Shown here one piece after another: positions 35,744 to 45,058 of a DNA stretch of 64,000 nt. The DNA comes from Modicisalibacter tunisiensis (GTDB taxonomy: Bacteria; Pseudomonadota; Gammaproteobacteria; Pseudomonadales; Halomonadaceae). A model generated the notes under the pieces. It saw only the letters and a program-made list of their open reading frames with translations. It searched no databases and had not been told where the DNA came from. Positions within the stretch are counted from its first letter, which is position 1. Each line of letters begins with the position of its first letter. A program made the position numbers and the translations under genes. Location: the NCBI RefSeq assembly GCF_020148005.1, contig NZ_JAGXFD010000001.1, positions 2,135,739 through 2,199,738 of the forward strand. Direction: 5' to 3'.

Positions 35744-36895
35744 ATGCGTATACTCGCCGACCAGAACATTCCGCTCGTCGAGGCCTTCTTCGGCGAGCTG
35801 GGCGAGATCACGCGACTCCCGGGGCGGCGGATCGATGCTGCGGCGGTGCGCGATCACGACATCCTGCTGGTGCGCTCCATCACCCGGGTCGACGCCGGCC
35901 TGCTGGATGGCTCGCGGGTGAAGTTCGTGGGCACCTGCACGATCGGGACCGACCACGTGGATCAGGCGTACCTGAAGGCGCACGACATCGGCTTCGCCAG
36001 TGCGCCCGGCTGCAACGCCGAGTCGGTGGTGGATTACGTGCTCTCGAGCCTGCTGCTGCTGGCCGAGGAGGCCGGCGAAGCGCTCGACGAGCGCACCGTG
36101 GGCATCGTCGGGGCCGGCAATGTCGGCAGCCGCCTGGCCAAGCGCCTGAGCGGCATGGACGTTCCTCATCTGATCTGTGATCCGCCGCGAGCCCGTGACG
36201 AGGGGCGGGACGATTTCGTCGACCTCGATACCTTGATCGAGCGCTGCGACGTGATCTGCCTGCACACCCCGCTGGTCGACACCGGCGATCATCCCACCCG
36301 TCATCTGATGGACGCCCGGCGCATCCGGGCGCTGCGCCCCGGCAGCGTGCTGCTCAACGCCGGGCGAGGCGCCTGTCTGGACAACGCGGCCCTGCACGAG
36401 CGGCTGGCGGCCGGCGGTGACCTGCGCTGCGTGCTGGATGTCTGGGAGGACGAGCCGGGCATCGACGAGGCGCTGTTTCCGCTGGTGGACATCGCCACGC
36501 CGCACATCGCCGGCCACAGCCTGGACGGCAAGATGCGCGGGACCGAACTGGTCTACCAGGCGGTGATGCACCACTACGGGCTGCCGGTGCGCTGCAAGCT
36601 CGGGCAGCTCAAGCCGGACCCGTGGCTGCGCAAGCTGGTGCTGACCGAGTGGGCACCGCCCCGGGAGGCCCTGGCCCTGTGCGTGCGTGCCTGCTACGAC
36701 GTGCGTCGGGACATGGTGGGCTTCGAGCGCTACCGTCGCCGCTTCGGCATGGCCGAGGGGTTCGACCGCTATCGGGCCGAGTATCCGGTGCGCCGCGAGT
36801 TCTCCACCCTGCGGGTCGATCTCAAGAAGAACAACAACGACCTGCGCGAGGCGATCGCCGGTTTCGGCTTCAAGGTCAAGCTGGCCGGCAAGTGA
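35744..36895 (+). CDS. pdxB: Erythronate-4-phosphate dehydrogenase
   Basis: NAD-dependent step of the DXP-dependent pyridoxal phosphate pathway. 383 residues. The N terminus is MRILADQNIPLVEAFFGELG. NAD-binding motif is GIVGAGNVGSRLAKRL, substrate region CNAESVVDYVL, catalytic region LNAGRGACLDNAAL, and His in ATPHIAGHSLDGK. The PdxB-specific C-terminal dimerisation domain is complete, separating it from SerA-like dehydrogenases. AAGGAG Shine-Dalgarno is present. Confidence 0.96.
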   Translation: MRILADQNIPLVEAFFGELGEITRLPGRRIDAAAVRDHDILLVRSITRVDAGLLDGSRVKFVGTCTIGTDHVDQAYLKAHDIGFASAPGCNAESVVDYVLSSLLLLAEEAGEALDERTVGIVGAGNVGSRLAKRLSGMDVPHLICDPPRARDEGRDDFVDLDTLIERCDVICLHTPLVDTGDHPTRHLMDARRIRALRPGSVLLNAGRGACLDNAALHERLAAGGDLRCVLDVWEDEPGIDEALFPLVDIATPHIAGHSLDGKMRGTELVYQAVMHHYGLPVRCKLGQLKPDPWLRKLVLTEWAPPREALALCVRACYDVRRDMVGFERYRRRFGMAEGFDRYRAEYPVRREFSTLRVDLKKNNNDLREAIAGFGFKVKLAGK

Positions 36896-36944
36896 TGCCC
36901 GCCGGCGCATGAAGGCGTCGCTGGAGTCTGCCCGGACCCGCCAC

Positions 36945-36971
36945 GAAAAGGCCCGCCGACGCGGCGGGCCT
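36945..36971 (-). terminator. Intrinsic terminator of htpX (shared with pdxB)
   Basis: Stem AGGCCCGCCG / CGGCGGGCCT, with a TTTT run on the minus-strand side, 23 bp after the htpX stop. Confidence 0.75.
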
Positions 36972-36993
36972 GATCCTTCCGATATTCCAGCGC

Positions 36994-37893
36994 CTACTGC
37001 CGGTAGGCGGATTCCTTGAGGGCGCGAATGCGGTCATCCAGTGGCGGATGGCTGGCGAACAGCCGCTCCATCAGCTTGCGGGTCTGGCCGGTGGTGATGG
37101 CGAAGGCGGTCAGGGTGTCCGGCATCTGGTCCGGCATCTGGGTCTCGGCCTTGAGTCGTGCCAGAGCGTTGATCATCGCGCCGCTGCCGGCCAGCCGGGC
37201 TCCCGCGGCGTCGGCGCGGTATTCGCGGAAGCGCGAGAACCAGGCGACGATCACCGAGGCCACCAGCCCGAAGACGATCTCGGCGACGATCACTACCGCG
37301 AAATAGCCGAAGAAGCCCAGTCCCTCGTTGTCGTCACGGCGCAGGAAGCTGTCGATCAACTGGGCGACCACACGGGCGAAGAACATCACGAAGGTGTTGA
37401 GCACCCCCTGGATCAGCGCCAGGGTGACCATGTCGCCGTTGGCGACGTGGCCGATCTCGTGGCCCAGCACGGCGCGGACTTCTTCCGGGCGCATGCGGTT
37501 GAGCAACCCGCTGGAGACGGCGACCAGCGCGTCGTCCTTGTTCCAGCCGGTGGCGAAGGCGTTGGACTGCTGGGCGGGGAAGATGGCGACGTCGGGCATC
37601 TTGATGCCCGCATCCCGGGCCAGTTCGGCGACCGTGTCGAGCAGCCACTTCTCGTTGGCGTCCCGGGGCTGGTCGATGATCTGGGCGCCGGTGCTCATCT
37701 TGGCCATCGGCTTGGAGAGAAACAGCGAGATCAGCGAGCCGGCCATGCCGAACACGAAACAGAAGATCAGCAGGCTGTTCATGTTCAGCCCGTTGGCCTG
37801 CAGGTAGGGCTCCACGCCCAGCAGGCGCAGGGTGATACTGGCGACCAGCACCACGGCCAGGTTGGTCGCCAGGAACAACAGGATACGCATCAT
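36994..37893 (-). CDS. htpX: Membrane zinc metalloprotease HtpX
   Basis: Inner-membrane M48 protease for quality control of membrane proteins. 299 residues. Two N-terminal transmembrane helices (about residues 4-22 and 38-58), two more after the active site (about 158-178 and 195-215), zinc motif [11 protein letters not shown] and a downstream Glu in [15 protein letters not shown]. Matches E. coli HtpX in length. Downstream of alaA on the same strand but 140 bp away, so probably independently transcribed. Confidence 0.96.
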   Translation of the reverse strand: MMRILLFLATNLAVVLVASITLRLLGVEPYLQANGLNMNSLLIFCFVFGMAGSLISLFLSKPMAKMSTGAQIIDQPRDANEKWLLDTVAELARDAGIKMPDVAIFPAQQSNAFATGWNKDDALVAVSSGLLNRMRPEEVRAVLGHEIGHVANGDMVTLALIQGVLNTFVMFFARVVAQLIDSFLRRDDNEGLGFFGYFAVVIVAEIVFGLVASVIVAWFSRFREYRADAAGARLAGSGAMINALARLKAETQMPDQMPDTLTAFAITTGQTRKLMERLFASHPPLDDRIRALKESAYRQ

Positions 37894-38034
37894 GAGTGTG
37901 ACCTCGGTCGTCGGAAAGCCGGAAAATTCAGTGTGTTGTCTGGCTCTTAGATACGCGCCGGGGGGCCGGGTTTCAAGCCCTGGCCGAGGAAATTTGTCGA
38001 CGCGGCGAGCACCATGGTGGCGCTCGCCGGGGCC

Positions 38035-39270
38035 TCACTGGCGGTAGCGGCCGAGGAAGCGGGCGAAGCGGTCGAGCGCGTCGTCGAGCTGGTCGGCCCA
38101 GGGCAGGGTGACGATGCGCACGTGGTCGGGGTCCGGCCAGTTGAAGGCGGTGCCCTGGACCAGCAGGATCTTCTCCTGCAGCAGCAGGTCGAGCACCAGC
38201 TGCTGGTCGTCCTGGATGTTGAACACCTCGGGGTCGAGCCGCGGGAAGGCGTAGAGCGCTCCCCTGGGCTTGGTGCAGGACACCCCGGGAATGGCGTTGA
38301 GCTTCTCGTAGGTGATGTCGCGCTGGGCCCGCAGGCGGCCGCCGGGCAGCACCAGGTCGTTGATCGACTGGTAGCCGCCGAGCGCGGTCTGGATGGCGTG
38401 CTGGGCCGGGACGTTGGCGCACAGGCGCATCGAGGCCAGCATGTTCAGGCCCTGGATGAAGTCCTCGGCGCGCTGCTTGCCCACCTTGCCGGAGAGGATC
38501 ATCCAGCCGCTGCGAAAGCCCGCGCAGCGGTAGCTCTTCGACAGGCCGTTCATGGTCACCACCAACTGGTCGTCACCGGCCAGCGCGCCGGTGGAGACAT
38601 GCTCGACGTCGTCGTAGAGGATCTTGTCGTAGATCTCGTCGGAGAACACCACCAGGTCATGGGCGCGGGCGATCGTCAGCAGTTCCTTGACCACCTCGGG
38701 CGGGTAGACGGCCCCGGTGGGGTTGTTGGGGTTGATCAGCACGATCGCCCGGGTGTGGCTGGTGACCTTGTCGCGGATGTCGGCCAGGTCCGGCGCCCAG
38801 TCGGCCTGCTCGTCGCAACGGTAGTGCACCGGCCGGCCGCCCGAGAGATTGGCCGCCGCCGTCCACAGCGGGTAGTCGGGTGCGGGAATCAGCACCTCAT
38901 CGCCGTCGTTGAGCAGGGCCTGCATGGCCATCACGATCAGCTCGGAGACCCCGTTGCCGATGAAGATGTCCTCGACGCCGACGCCGGGAATCCCCTTGCG
39001 CTGACACTCCTGCATGATCGCCTTGCGCGCCGAATACAGTCCCTTGGAGTCGCAGTAGCCCTGGGCGGTGGGCAGGTTGCGCATCACGTCCTGGAGGATT
39101 TCCTCGGGCGCCTCGAAGCCGAACGGGGCGGGGTTGCCGATGTTGAGCTTGAGGATGCGCTGGCCTTCGTCCTCGAGTCGCTTGGCATGATCGAGAACCG
39201 GGCCGCGGATGTCGTAGCAGACGTTGTCGAGCTTGTGGGACTTGCGAATCGGGCGGGGCGTGGTGTCCAT
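38035..39270 (-). CDS. alaA: Glutamate-pyruvate aminotransferase AlaA
   Basis: PLP-dependent alanine synthesis from pyruvate and glutamate. 411 residues. It opens with RPIRKSHKLDNVCYDIRGPV as in AlaA/YfbQ. Cofactor and substrate motifs are LNIGNPAPFGF, LINPNNPTGAVY, FSDEIYDKILYDD and the PLP lysine in MNGLSKSYRCAGFRSGWM. Start chosen at MDTTPRPIRK; a longer in-frame extension lacks family similarity. Confidence 0.93.
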   Translation of the reverse strand: MDTTPRPIRKSHKLDNVCYDIRGPVLDHAKRLEDEGQRILKLNIGNPAPFGFEAPEEILQDVMRNLPTAQGYCDSKGLYSARKAIMQECQRKGIPGVGVEDIFIGNGVSELIVMAMQALLNDGDEVLIPAPDYPLWTAAANLSGGRPVHYRCDEQADWAPDLADIRDKVTSHTRAIVLINPNNPTGAVYPPEVVKELLTIARAHDLVVFSDEIYDKILYDDVEHVSTGALAGDDQLVVTMNGLSKSYRCAGFRSGWMILSGKVGKQRAEDFIQGLNMLASMRLCANVPAQHAIQTALGGYQSINDLVLPGGRLRAQRDITYEKLNAIPGVSCTKPRGALYAFPRLDPEVFNIQDDQQLVLDLLLQEKILLVQGTAFNWPDPDHVRIVTLPWADQLDDALDRFARFLGRYRQ

Positions 39271-39395
39271 GAGGCGCGATGATTCCTTGGCGTTGCTGTC
39301 TTGGGCGCCGTGGTCCGGTGCGGTTGCGCCGGGGCGGGCGGCGTCGAACAGCATACCCCGGCGTCGCGAACGTGCAAATGGCCGGGGAGAGCGGT

Positions 39396-40331
39396 TCAGG
39401 CCTCGTCAACGGCCTCGATCGGCGGCGGAATATCGTCCGGGGTTTCCAGGGTCAGCCGGCCCAGCTTGCCGTGGCGCAATTCGTGAAGAAGCACTTCGGC
39501 GCCGCGGTGCAGGTCGACCTCGCCGCCGGGGCGCAGGCCGCCACGCTTGCGGGCGATCTCGGTGACGATGGCCTGGCCGTCGAAGCCGGCGCGGGCCAGC
39601 AGGTCGGGCTGTGGCTCGCCATCGGCCTGGACCGCCTCGGCGCCCTCGGCCGGCGTGTAGGCGGGCAGGGTCTTCAGCTTGAAGCGCTGCGACAGGGCCT
39701 CCGGGTAGCGCCGGGCGAGTTCCGCCGCGGCGACGATGGCCACGTCGGTGTACTCGATCGCCGTGTCGCGGATCGCGCCGCTGGCGGCGAGCCGGTAGGC
39801 GCTGGCCTGATCCTCGATCTTCGGCCACAGCACGCCCGGCGTATCGGTCAGCGCGATGCGCCCGTCGATGCGGATCTTCTGCTGGCGCTTGGTCACCGCG
39901 GGTTCGTTGCCGGTCTTGGCGAGCTTGCGGCCGGCCAGCCCGTTGATCAACGTCGACTTGCCGACGTTGGGGATGCCCATGACCATGACCCGCACGTCAC
40001 GATCGGCACGCACCTGACCGGCCAGCTCGTGGCAAAGGGCGGGAATGCGCTTGAGCTCGCGGGCCAGGGTGGTGGTTACCGCCAGTGCGCGGGTGTCGGC
40101 CTGAGCGTCGAAGTGGGCGACCCATTCGCGGGTGCGCTCGGGGTCGGCCAGGTCGGCGCGCGAGAGGATCTTCAGCACCGGCTTGTGTTCGGTGAGCTCG
40201 GCCAGCATGGGATTGGCGCTGGAGTAGGGCAGCCGCGCATCCAGAACCTCGATCACCACGTCGATCTCCGGCAGGGCTTCCTTGATCTGGCGCCGTGCCT
40301 TGTTCATGTGTCCCGGATACCAGCCGAGCAT
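39396..40331 (-). CDS. Circularly permuted ribosome-biogenesis GTPase, YlqF/RbgA type
   Basis: About 311 residues in the YlqF/RbgA family, which assists late 50S assembly. The GTPase motifs are permuted: G4-like SRADL comes first, then G5, then G1 GIPNVGKST and G3 DTPG. It begins MLGWYPGHMNKARRQIKEAL, the family start. A C-terminal ANTAR-like RNA-binding region is present but acidic at the end. It follows msrB by 78 bp on the same strand and ends 125 bp upstream of alaA. Confidence 0.9.
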   Translation of the reverse strand: MLGWYPGHMNKARRQIKEALPEIDVVIEVLDARLPYSSANPMLAELTEHKPVLKILSRADLADPERTREWVAHFDAQADTRALAVTTTLARELKRIPALCHELAGQVRADRDVRVMVMGIPNVGKSTLINGLAGRKLAKTGNEPAVTKRQQKIRIDGRIALTDTPGVLWPKIEDQASAYRLAASGAIRDTAIEYTDVAIVAAAELARRYPEALSQRFKLKTLPAYTPAEGAEAVQADGEPQPDLLARAGFDGQAIVTEIARKRGGLRPGGEVDLHRGAEVLLHELRHGKLGRLTLETPDDIPPPIEAVDEA

Positions 40332-40409
40332 CGTTCCCCCTGGAAGGTGTGCATAGAAAACGGGCACCAATCTTAGCAGATCGGCGCCCGGTGCGGGGTT
40401 GGTTGCGGT

Positions 40410-40817
40410 TCATTCGCCGGGGTGGAAGGTCAGCGCCACCGAGTTGATGCAGTAACGCAGCCCGGTGGTTTCCGGCGGACCGTCGGGAAAGACGTGGCCC
40501 AGGTGGGCATCGCAGTGGGCGCAGACGATCTCGGTCCGGCGCATGCCGTGGGAGTCGTCGAAATGCTCCTCGACCGAGCCCTTGCCCAGCGGACGATCGA
40601 AGCTCGGCCAGCCGCAGCCGGCGTCGAACTTGTGCTCGTTCTCGAACAGGGCGGCGCCGCAGCACACGCAGTGATAGATGCCCTGCTCGTCACTGACCCG
40701 GTAGTCGCCGCTGAACGGCGGCTCGGTGCCCTTCTCGCGAGCGACCCGGTACTGCTCGGGCGTCAGCTGGTCGCGCCATTCGGCATCGCTTTTCTGCAGC
40801 TTGTTGCGCATCGGCAT
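40410..40817 (-). CDS. msrB: Peptide-methionine (R)-S-oxide reductase MsrB
   Basis: Repairs R-methionine sulfoxide in proteins. 135 residues. Structural zinc is held by CVCCG and CAHCD. Conserved GCGWPSF and GHVFPDGP are present and the catalytic cysteine is in RYCINS near the C terminus. Two possible ATGs are two codons apart. First gene of an apparent msrB-ylqF unit. Confidence 0.95.
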   Translation of the reverse strand: MPMRNKLQKSDAEWRDQLTPEQYRVAREKGTEPPFSGDYRVSDEQGIYHCVCCGAALFENEHKFDAGCGWPSFDRPLGKGSVEEHFDDSHGMRRTEIVCAHCDAHLGHVFPDGPPETTGLRYCINSVALTFHPGE

Positions 40818-40964
40818 GCTCCTCTTGCGGTCGGGCGTTACTGCGTCATGAGACTACGAAATGGCGGCTCGGGCCAACCCGGTGAATATCGTGTGCCTGT
40901 ACCTGCAGGATAGACGCTGCCGTCCGCCCGTGGCGTCAGGGGGGCAACAGGAATCAGCGGAGAG

Positions 40965-40993
40965 TTGACAGCGGCAGGCGGTCTATTTACTAT
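40965..40993 (+). promoter_or_regulatory. Sigma-70 promoter of the Glu/Gly tRNA array
   Basis: TTGACA, 17-bp spacer, TACTAT, then a GC-rich discriminator (ACGCGCC). This architecture is typical of stringently controlled stable RNA promoters. It lies 31 bp before the first tRNA. Confidence 0.85.
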
Positions 40994-41023
40994 ACGCGCC
41001 ACCTCGACGAGGCAAGGCACTGC

Positions 41024-41099
41024 GTCCCATTCGTCTAGTGGTCCAGGACACCGCCCTTTCACGGCGGTAACAGGGGTTCGAACCCCCTATGGGACGCCA
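41024..41099 (+). tRNA. tRNA-Glu (UUC), copy 1
   Basis: 76 nt with encoded CCA. The acceptor stem GTCCCAT pairs with the 3' ATGGGAC. Anticodon loop CTTTCAC gives anticodon UUC. T-arm GGGGTTCGAACCCC. Confidence 0.97.
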
Positions 41100-41128
41100 C
41101 TTCCTCTTCGGGTGACAGGCTGGAAATT

Positions 41129-41203
41129 GCGGGAATAGCTCAGTGGTAGAGCATCGCCTTGCCAAGGCGAGGGTCGCGAGTTCGAATCTCGTTTCCCGCT
41201 CCA
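41129..41203 (+). tRNA. tRNA-Gly (GCC), copy 1
   Basis: 75 nt with encoded CCA. Acceptor GCGGGAA / TTCCCGC, anticodon loop TTGCCAA (GCC), T-arm CGAGTTCGAATCTCG. Confidence 0.97.
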
Positions 41204-41210
41204 GAATTGC

Positions 41211-41286
41211 GTCCCATTCGTCTAGTGGTCCAGGACACCGCCCTTTCACGGCGGTAACAGGGGTTCGAACCCCCTATGGGACGCCA
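41211..41286 (+). tRNA. tRNA-Glu (UUC), copy 2
   Basis: Identical in sequence to copy 1, only 7 nt after the preceding tRNA-Gly. Confidence 0.97.
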
Positions 41287-41314
41287 CTTCCGGTCTTGTC
41301 AGCGGTTGCAGGCT

Positions 41315-41389
41315 GCGGGAATAGCTCAGTGGTAGAGCATCGCCTTGCCAAGGCGAGGGTCGCGAGTTCGAATCTCGTTTCCCGCTCCA
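41315..41389 (+). tRNA. tRNA-Gly (GCC), copy 2
   Basis: Identical to tRNA-Gly copy 1, including the encoded CCA. Confidence 0.97.
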
Positions 41390-41418
41390 GTTTTTGGGGC
41401 AGCAGAAAGTGTGACGAA

Positions 41419-41465
41419 GGTCGCGAGCCGGAACGCCGGTCCGATCGAATCTCGTTTCCCGCTCC
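41419..41465 (+). pseudogene. tRNA-Gly 3' relic
   Basis: Begins GGTCGCGAG as in tRNA-Gly, then has 17 extra bases in the T-arm, then resumes TCGAATCTCG and TTTCCCGCTCCA to the CCA end. The 5' half is missing, so it cannot fold as a tRNA. It sits between the second Gly and third Glu genes. Confidence 0.8.
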
Positions 41466-41472
41466 AGATTGC

Positions 41473-41548
41473 GTCCCATTCGTCTAGTGGTCCAGGACAC
41501 CGCCCTTTCACGGCGGTAACAGGGGTTCGAACCCCCTATGGGACGCCA
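41473..41548 (+). tRNA. tRNA-Glu (UUC), copy 3
   Basis: Identical to copies 1 and 2. It follows 7 bp after the tRNA-Gly relic, the same spacing as between Gly copy 1 and Glu copy 2. Confidence 0.97.
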
Positions 41549-41576
41549 CCTGCTTGCATCCGACCTTCCTTGAAAA

Positions 41577-41651
41577 GCGGGAATAGCTCAGTGGTAGAGC
41601 ATCGCCTTGCCAAGGCGAGGGTCGCGAGTTCGAATCTCGTTTCCCGCTCCA
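41577..41651 (+). tRNA. tRNA-Gly (GCC), copy 3
   Basis: Identical to the other two copies. Last gene of the array; no clear intrinsic terminator follows in the 219 bp before yadG, where I see no other gene. Confidence 0.97.
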
Positions 41652-41870
41652 GGATTAATCCTTTCTCGATCCCCGATTCTTCTGCACTTGGCGCCCGGGT
41701 GTTTTCCCAGTGGCCCTTGCTCGTGCTCGCCTCGAGTCGAGCGTATGCGCCTGTGCGGCCCATGATATTTCGTTGGCTATTGATTTTTCCCGCAATGGCC
41801 GCATGTCAGTAGTTCTTTGTCGCGCCCATGGCGAGGCGTGTTCGTTGATCGTCCGAAACAGGGGTGTTTG

Positions 41871-42839
41871 ATGACAACACCGGCACTGTCCATCCGTGGC
41901 CTGACCAAGGTCTATGGCAATGGCTTTCACGCCTTGAAGGGCATCGATCTCGATGTGCCGCAAGGCGATTTCTTCGCCCTGCTGGGCCCGAACGGGGCCG
42001 GTAAGTCGACCACGCTGGGCATTGTCTGCTCGCTGGTCCAGAAGACGGCGGGCGAGGTATCCATCTACGGCATCGACATCGACCGGGATTTCGCCAAGGC
42101 GAAGTATCATCTCGGCGTGGTGCCCCAGGAGTTCAACTTCTCGCAGTTCGAGAAGGTCGAAGACATCGTGCTGGCCCAGGCCGGCTACTACGGCATGTCG
42201 CTGCGCGAGGCCAGGCCACGCTGCGCGCAGCTGCTCAAGGATCTCGGCCTGTGGGACAAGCGCAACGGCCCCGCGCGCATGCTGTCCGGCGGCATGAAGC
42301 GGCGGCTGATGATCGCCCGCGCCCTGGTCCATCGCCCGCGCCTGCTGATCCTCGACGAACCGACCGCCGGGGTGGACATCGAGCTGCGGCGCAGCATGTG
42401 GGAGTACATGCGGCGCATCAACCGGGAGGAGGGGACCACCATCATCCTCACCACCCACTATCTCGAGGAAGCCGAGAGCCTGTGCCGCAACATCGCCATC
42501 ATCAATCATGGCGAGATCGTCAAGAACACCTCGGTGCGCGAGCTGCTGACCGAGCTGGACACCGAGACCTTCCTGCTCGACCTGGCCGAGCCGGTGGATC
42601 GCGCGCCGGTGATCGAGGGCTTCGAGGTGGAGCGGGTAGAGCGTGCCCAGCTGGCGCTGTCGCTGCGCAAGGGGCAGCAGCTCAATGAGGCCTTCCGGCA
42701 GCTGTCCGAGCAGGGCATGAACGTGGTGTCGATGCGCAACCGCGCCAACCGGCTCGAGGAGCTGTTCGTGTCGATGGTGGAGGGCGACAATGCGCGTGCT
42801 CGCCAGGCCGAGGCCGGCAACAAGGAGGCCCAGTCATGA
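41871..42839 (+). CDS. yadG: ABC-2 type exporter, ATP-binding protein (YadG-like)
   Basis: ATPase of a simple ABC-2 exporter. 322 residues: Walker A GPNGAGKST near residue 40, signature LSGGMKRRL, Walker B LLILDEPTAGVD and switch His in LTTHYLEEAE. A C-terminal extension of about 90 residues follows the nucleotide-binding domain. The ATG was chosen at MTTPALSIRGLTKVYGN. The stop overlaps the permease start by four bases, so the pair is co-translated. Orthologous in layout to E. coli yadGH, whose substrate is unknown. Confidence 0.88.
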   Translation: MTTPALSIRGLTKVYGNGFHALKGIDLDVPQGDFFALLGPNGAGKSTTLGIVCSLVQKTAGEVSIYGIDIDRDFAKAKYHLGVVPQEFNFSQFEKVEDIVLAQAGYYGMSLREARPRCAQLLKDLGLWDKRNGPARMLSGGMKRRLMIARALVHRPRLLILDEPTAGVDIELRRSMWEYMRRINREEGTTIILTTHYLEEAESLCRNIAIINHGEIVKNTSVRELLTELDTETFLLDLAEPVDRAPVIEGFEVERVERAQLALSLRKGQQLNEAFRQLSEQGMNVVSMRNRANRLEELFVSMVEGDNARARQAEAGNKEAQS

Positions 42840-43609
42840 ATCCGCGTCAGATACTGATTGCGCTGTGGACGCTGGTGGTCAAGGAGGTGCGTCGCTTCAC
42901 CCGCATCTGGCCGCAGACCCTGCTGCCGCCGTCGATCACCATGACCATGTACTTCATCATCTTCGGCAACCTGATCGGCTCCCGGGTCGGCGAGATGGAC
43001 GGCTTCAGCTACATGGCCTACATCGTGCCGGGGCTGATCATGATGTCGGTGATCACCAACAGCTATTCCAACGTGGCCTCCTCGTTCTTTTCCAACAAGT
43101 TCCAGCGCAGCGTCGAGGAGATGATGGTCTCGCCGATGCCCAGCTGGGTCATACTCGGTGGCTTCGTGCTGGGCGGCATGTCGCGCGGACTGGGCGTCGG
43201 CCTGATCGTGACCCTGGTGTCGCTGTTCTTCACCGACCTGACCATCCACCATCCGCTGGTGACGATCGGGGTGGTGACCATGACCGCCGCGCTGTTTTCC
43301 ATCGGCGGCTTCATCAACGCCCTGCTGGCCAACAAGTTCGACGACATCTCGATCGTGCCGATCTTCGTGCTGACACCGCTGACCTATCTCGGCGGGGTCT
43401 TCTACTCGATCGACATGCTGCCCGACTTCTGGCAGGGGGTGTCGATGGTCAACCCCATCCTCTACATGGTGAACGCCTTCCGCTACGGTATCCTCGGGGT
43501 CTCCGACATCCCGGTCGGTGGGGCGCTGGTCGCCGTGGCCCTGTTCATCGTGGCCTTCTTTGCCGTGGCGTTGTGGATGCTGGAGCGCGGCAAGGGCATT
43601 CGGAGCTGA
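42836..43609 (+). CDS. yadH: ABC-2 type exporter, permease (YadH-like)
   Basis: 257-residue membrane subunit partnering the ATPase just upstream. Six hydrophobic segments spread over the protein, with the ABC-2 signature region LTPLTYLGGVFYSIDMLP near residue 180 and a C-terminal helix ending WMLERGKGIRS. Starts inside the yadG stop (ATGA). queF begins 1 bp after its stop, suggesting one transcript through queF. Substrate unknown. Confidence 0.88.
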   Translation: MNPRQILIALWTLVVKEVRRFTRIWPQTLLPPSITMTMYFIIFGNLIGSRVGEMDGFSYMAYIVPGLIMMSVITNSYSNVASSFFSNKFQRSVEEMMVSPMPSWVILGGFVLGGMSRGLGVGLIVTLVSLFFTDLTIHHPLVTIGVVTMTAALFSIGGFINALLANKFDDISIVPIFVLTPLTYLGGVFYSIDMLPDFWQGVSMVNPILYMVNAFRYGILGVSDIPVGGALVAVALFIVAFFAVALWMLERGKGIRS

Positions 43610-43610
43610 C

Positions 43611-44441
43611 ATGAACCGTCCCGATACCTTGAAGGATGCCCCGCTGGGGCGCGAGTCGGATTATCCCGAGCGCTATGACCCGGGCTTGCTCTACCCGATT
43701 CCGCGTGCCGCCAATCGCGCGCCACTGGGGATCGAGAAGGGCGGTCTGCCGTTCGTCGGCGAGGACGAGTGGCACGCCTTCGAGCTTTCCTGGCTCAATG
43801 CCAGGGGCAAGCCCAGCGTGGCCGTGGCGCGCTTTCGCCTGCCGGCGGACTCGCCGAACCTGATCGAGTCCAAGTCCTGGAAGCTCTATCTCAACGGCTT
43901 CAACCAGACCCGCTTCGCCGGCCGTGACCAGGTGGCCGAGACGCTGGCGAGGGATCTCGGCGAGGCGGCGGGCGCGACCCCGGATGTGGCGCTGCTAGAC
44001 GTGGATGCTCCCGAGCTGATGCCTCGCGCGTTGCCCGGCGAATGCATCGACGGGCTCGATATCGCCGTCGACCGCTACACGCCGAATCCGGATTGCCTGC
44101 GTGCCGAGGGGGAGGTCGTCGAGGAGACCCTGCACTCGCACCTGCTCAAGTCCAACTGCCCGGTGACCGGCCAGCCCGACTGGGGCAGCGTGCTTATCCG
44201 CTATCGCGGGCCGCGCCTCGACCGTGAAGGCCTGCTGCGCTACCTGATCGGCTTCCGCCAGCATCAGGATTTCCACGAGCACTGCGTCGAGCATATCTTC
44301 ACCGACCTCATGGCCCGGGCGCGGCCCGAACGCCTGCTGGTGATGGCGCGTTACGTGCGCCGCGGCGGGCTGGACATCAGCCCCTGGCGGGCGACCCCGG
44401 GCGAACGGCCGCCGCAGCCGCTGCGGCTGGCACGACAGTGA
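43611..44441 (+). CDS. queF: NADPH-dependent 7-cyano-7-deazaguanine reductase QueF
   Basis: Reduces preQ0 to preQ1 in queuosine synthesis. 276 residues, the long bimodular (YqcD/proteobacterial) form. Catalytic Cys is in LLKSNCPVTGQPDWG; the QueF NADPH motif ESKSWKLYLNGF is in the N-terminal half and HEHCVEHIF near the end. The ATG lies 2 bp from the yadH stop. An in-frame upstream extension was rejected because it runs through yadH. Confidence 0.95.
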   Translation: MNRPDTLKDAPLGRESDYPERYDPGLLYPIPRAANRAPLGIEKGGLPFVGEDEWHAFELSWLNARGKPSVAVARFRLPADSPNLIESKSWKLYLNGFNQTRFAGRDQVAETLARDLGEAAGATPDVALLDVDAPELMPRALPGECIDGLDIAVDRYTPNPDCLRAEGEVVEETLHSHLLKSNCPVTGQPDWGSVLIRYRGPRLDREGLLRYLIGFRQHQDFHEHCVEHIFTDLMARARPERLLVMARYVRRGGLDISPWRATPGERPPQPLRLARQ

Positions 44442-44493
44442 GCGAATGGGGTACATTGACGAGAAATATTCTTGTTTGTAGAGAGGTTGCGCC

Positions 44494-45054
44494 ATGGATG
44501 CACTCACGCTGCTTCACCAACGTAGCTCGATAGGCAAGCTGGCCGGCCCTGCGCCGAGCCGGGAACAGCTCGATGGCCTCTACCGGGCGGCCCTGCGTGC
44601 GCCGGATCACAAGGGCCTGACCCCCTGGCGTTTCATCGAGTTCAGCGGCGCGGGCATCGACCGCCTGGGCGAGCTGTTCGCCGAGGCGGAGTACCAGGCC
44701 AACCCGCACATCGACGATGCCACGCTCGACGCCGTGCGCAAGAAGCCCAAGCGCGCCCCGCTGATCATCGCCGTGATCGCCAAGGTGACCCCCGACCAGC
44801 CCAAGGTGCCGCCAGTGGAGCAGGTGCTGTCCGCCGGTTGTGCCGCGCATGCCATCCTGCTTGCCGCCCAGGCGATGGGGCTCGGCGCCATGTGGCGCAC
44901 CGGCAGCTTCGCCTTCGACAGGACGGTGCGGCGCGGCCTGGGGCTGGGCGAGCACGACGAACTGGTCGGCTTCCTCTACCTGGGGCAGCCCGGCGGTCGC
45001 CTGCCGACGCCACCCCGGCGCGACCCGGCGGACTTCGTCGAGCGCTGGGACTGA
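44494..45054 (+). CDS. Nitroreductase family protein, YdjA-like
   Basis: FMN-dependent NAD(P)H oxidoreductase of the small YdjA subgroup. 186 residues. FMN-binding Arg/Ser are in LHQRSSIGKL, APDHKGLTPWRF contacts cofactor, and the C-terminal GLGAMWRTGSFAFD and EHDELVGFLYLG are typical. Natural substrate unknown; these enzymes reduce nitroaromatics and quinones in vitro. The next gene begins 4 bp after its stop, so they are probably co-expressed. Confidence 0.88.
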   Translation: MDALTLLHQRSSIGKLAGPAPSREQLDGLYRAALRAPDHKGLTPWRFIEFSGAGIDRLGELFAEAEYQANPHIDDATLDAVRKKPKRAPLIIAVIAKVTPDQPKVPPVEQVLSAGCAAHAILLAAQAMGLGAMWRTGSFAFDRTVRRGLGLGEHDELVGFLYLGQPGGRLPTPPRRDPADFVERWD

Positions 45055-45058
45055 TCGT

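Noticed and set aside
41143-41812. Protein-like frames across the tRNA array
   Set aside because: They translate tRNA genes; repeated peptides such as SSVVEHRLAKARVASSNLVSRS are the well-known spurious products of tRNA sequence.
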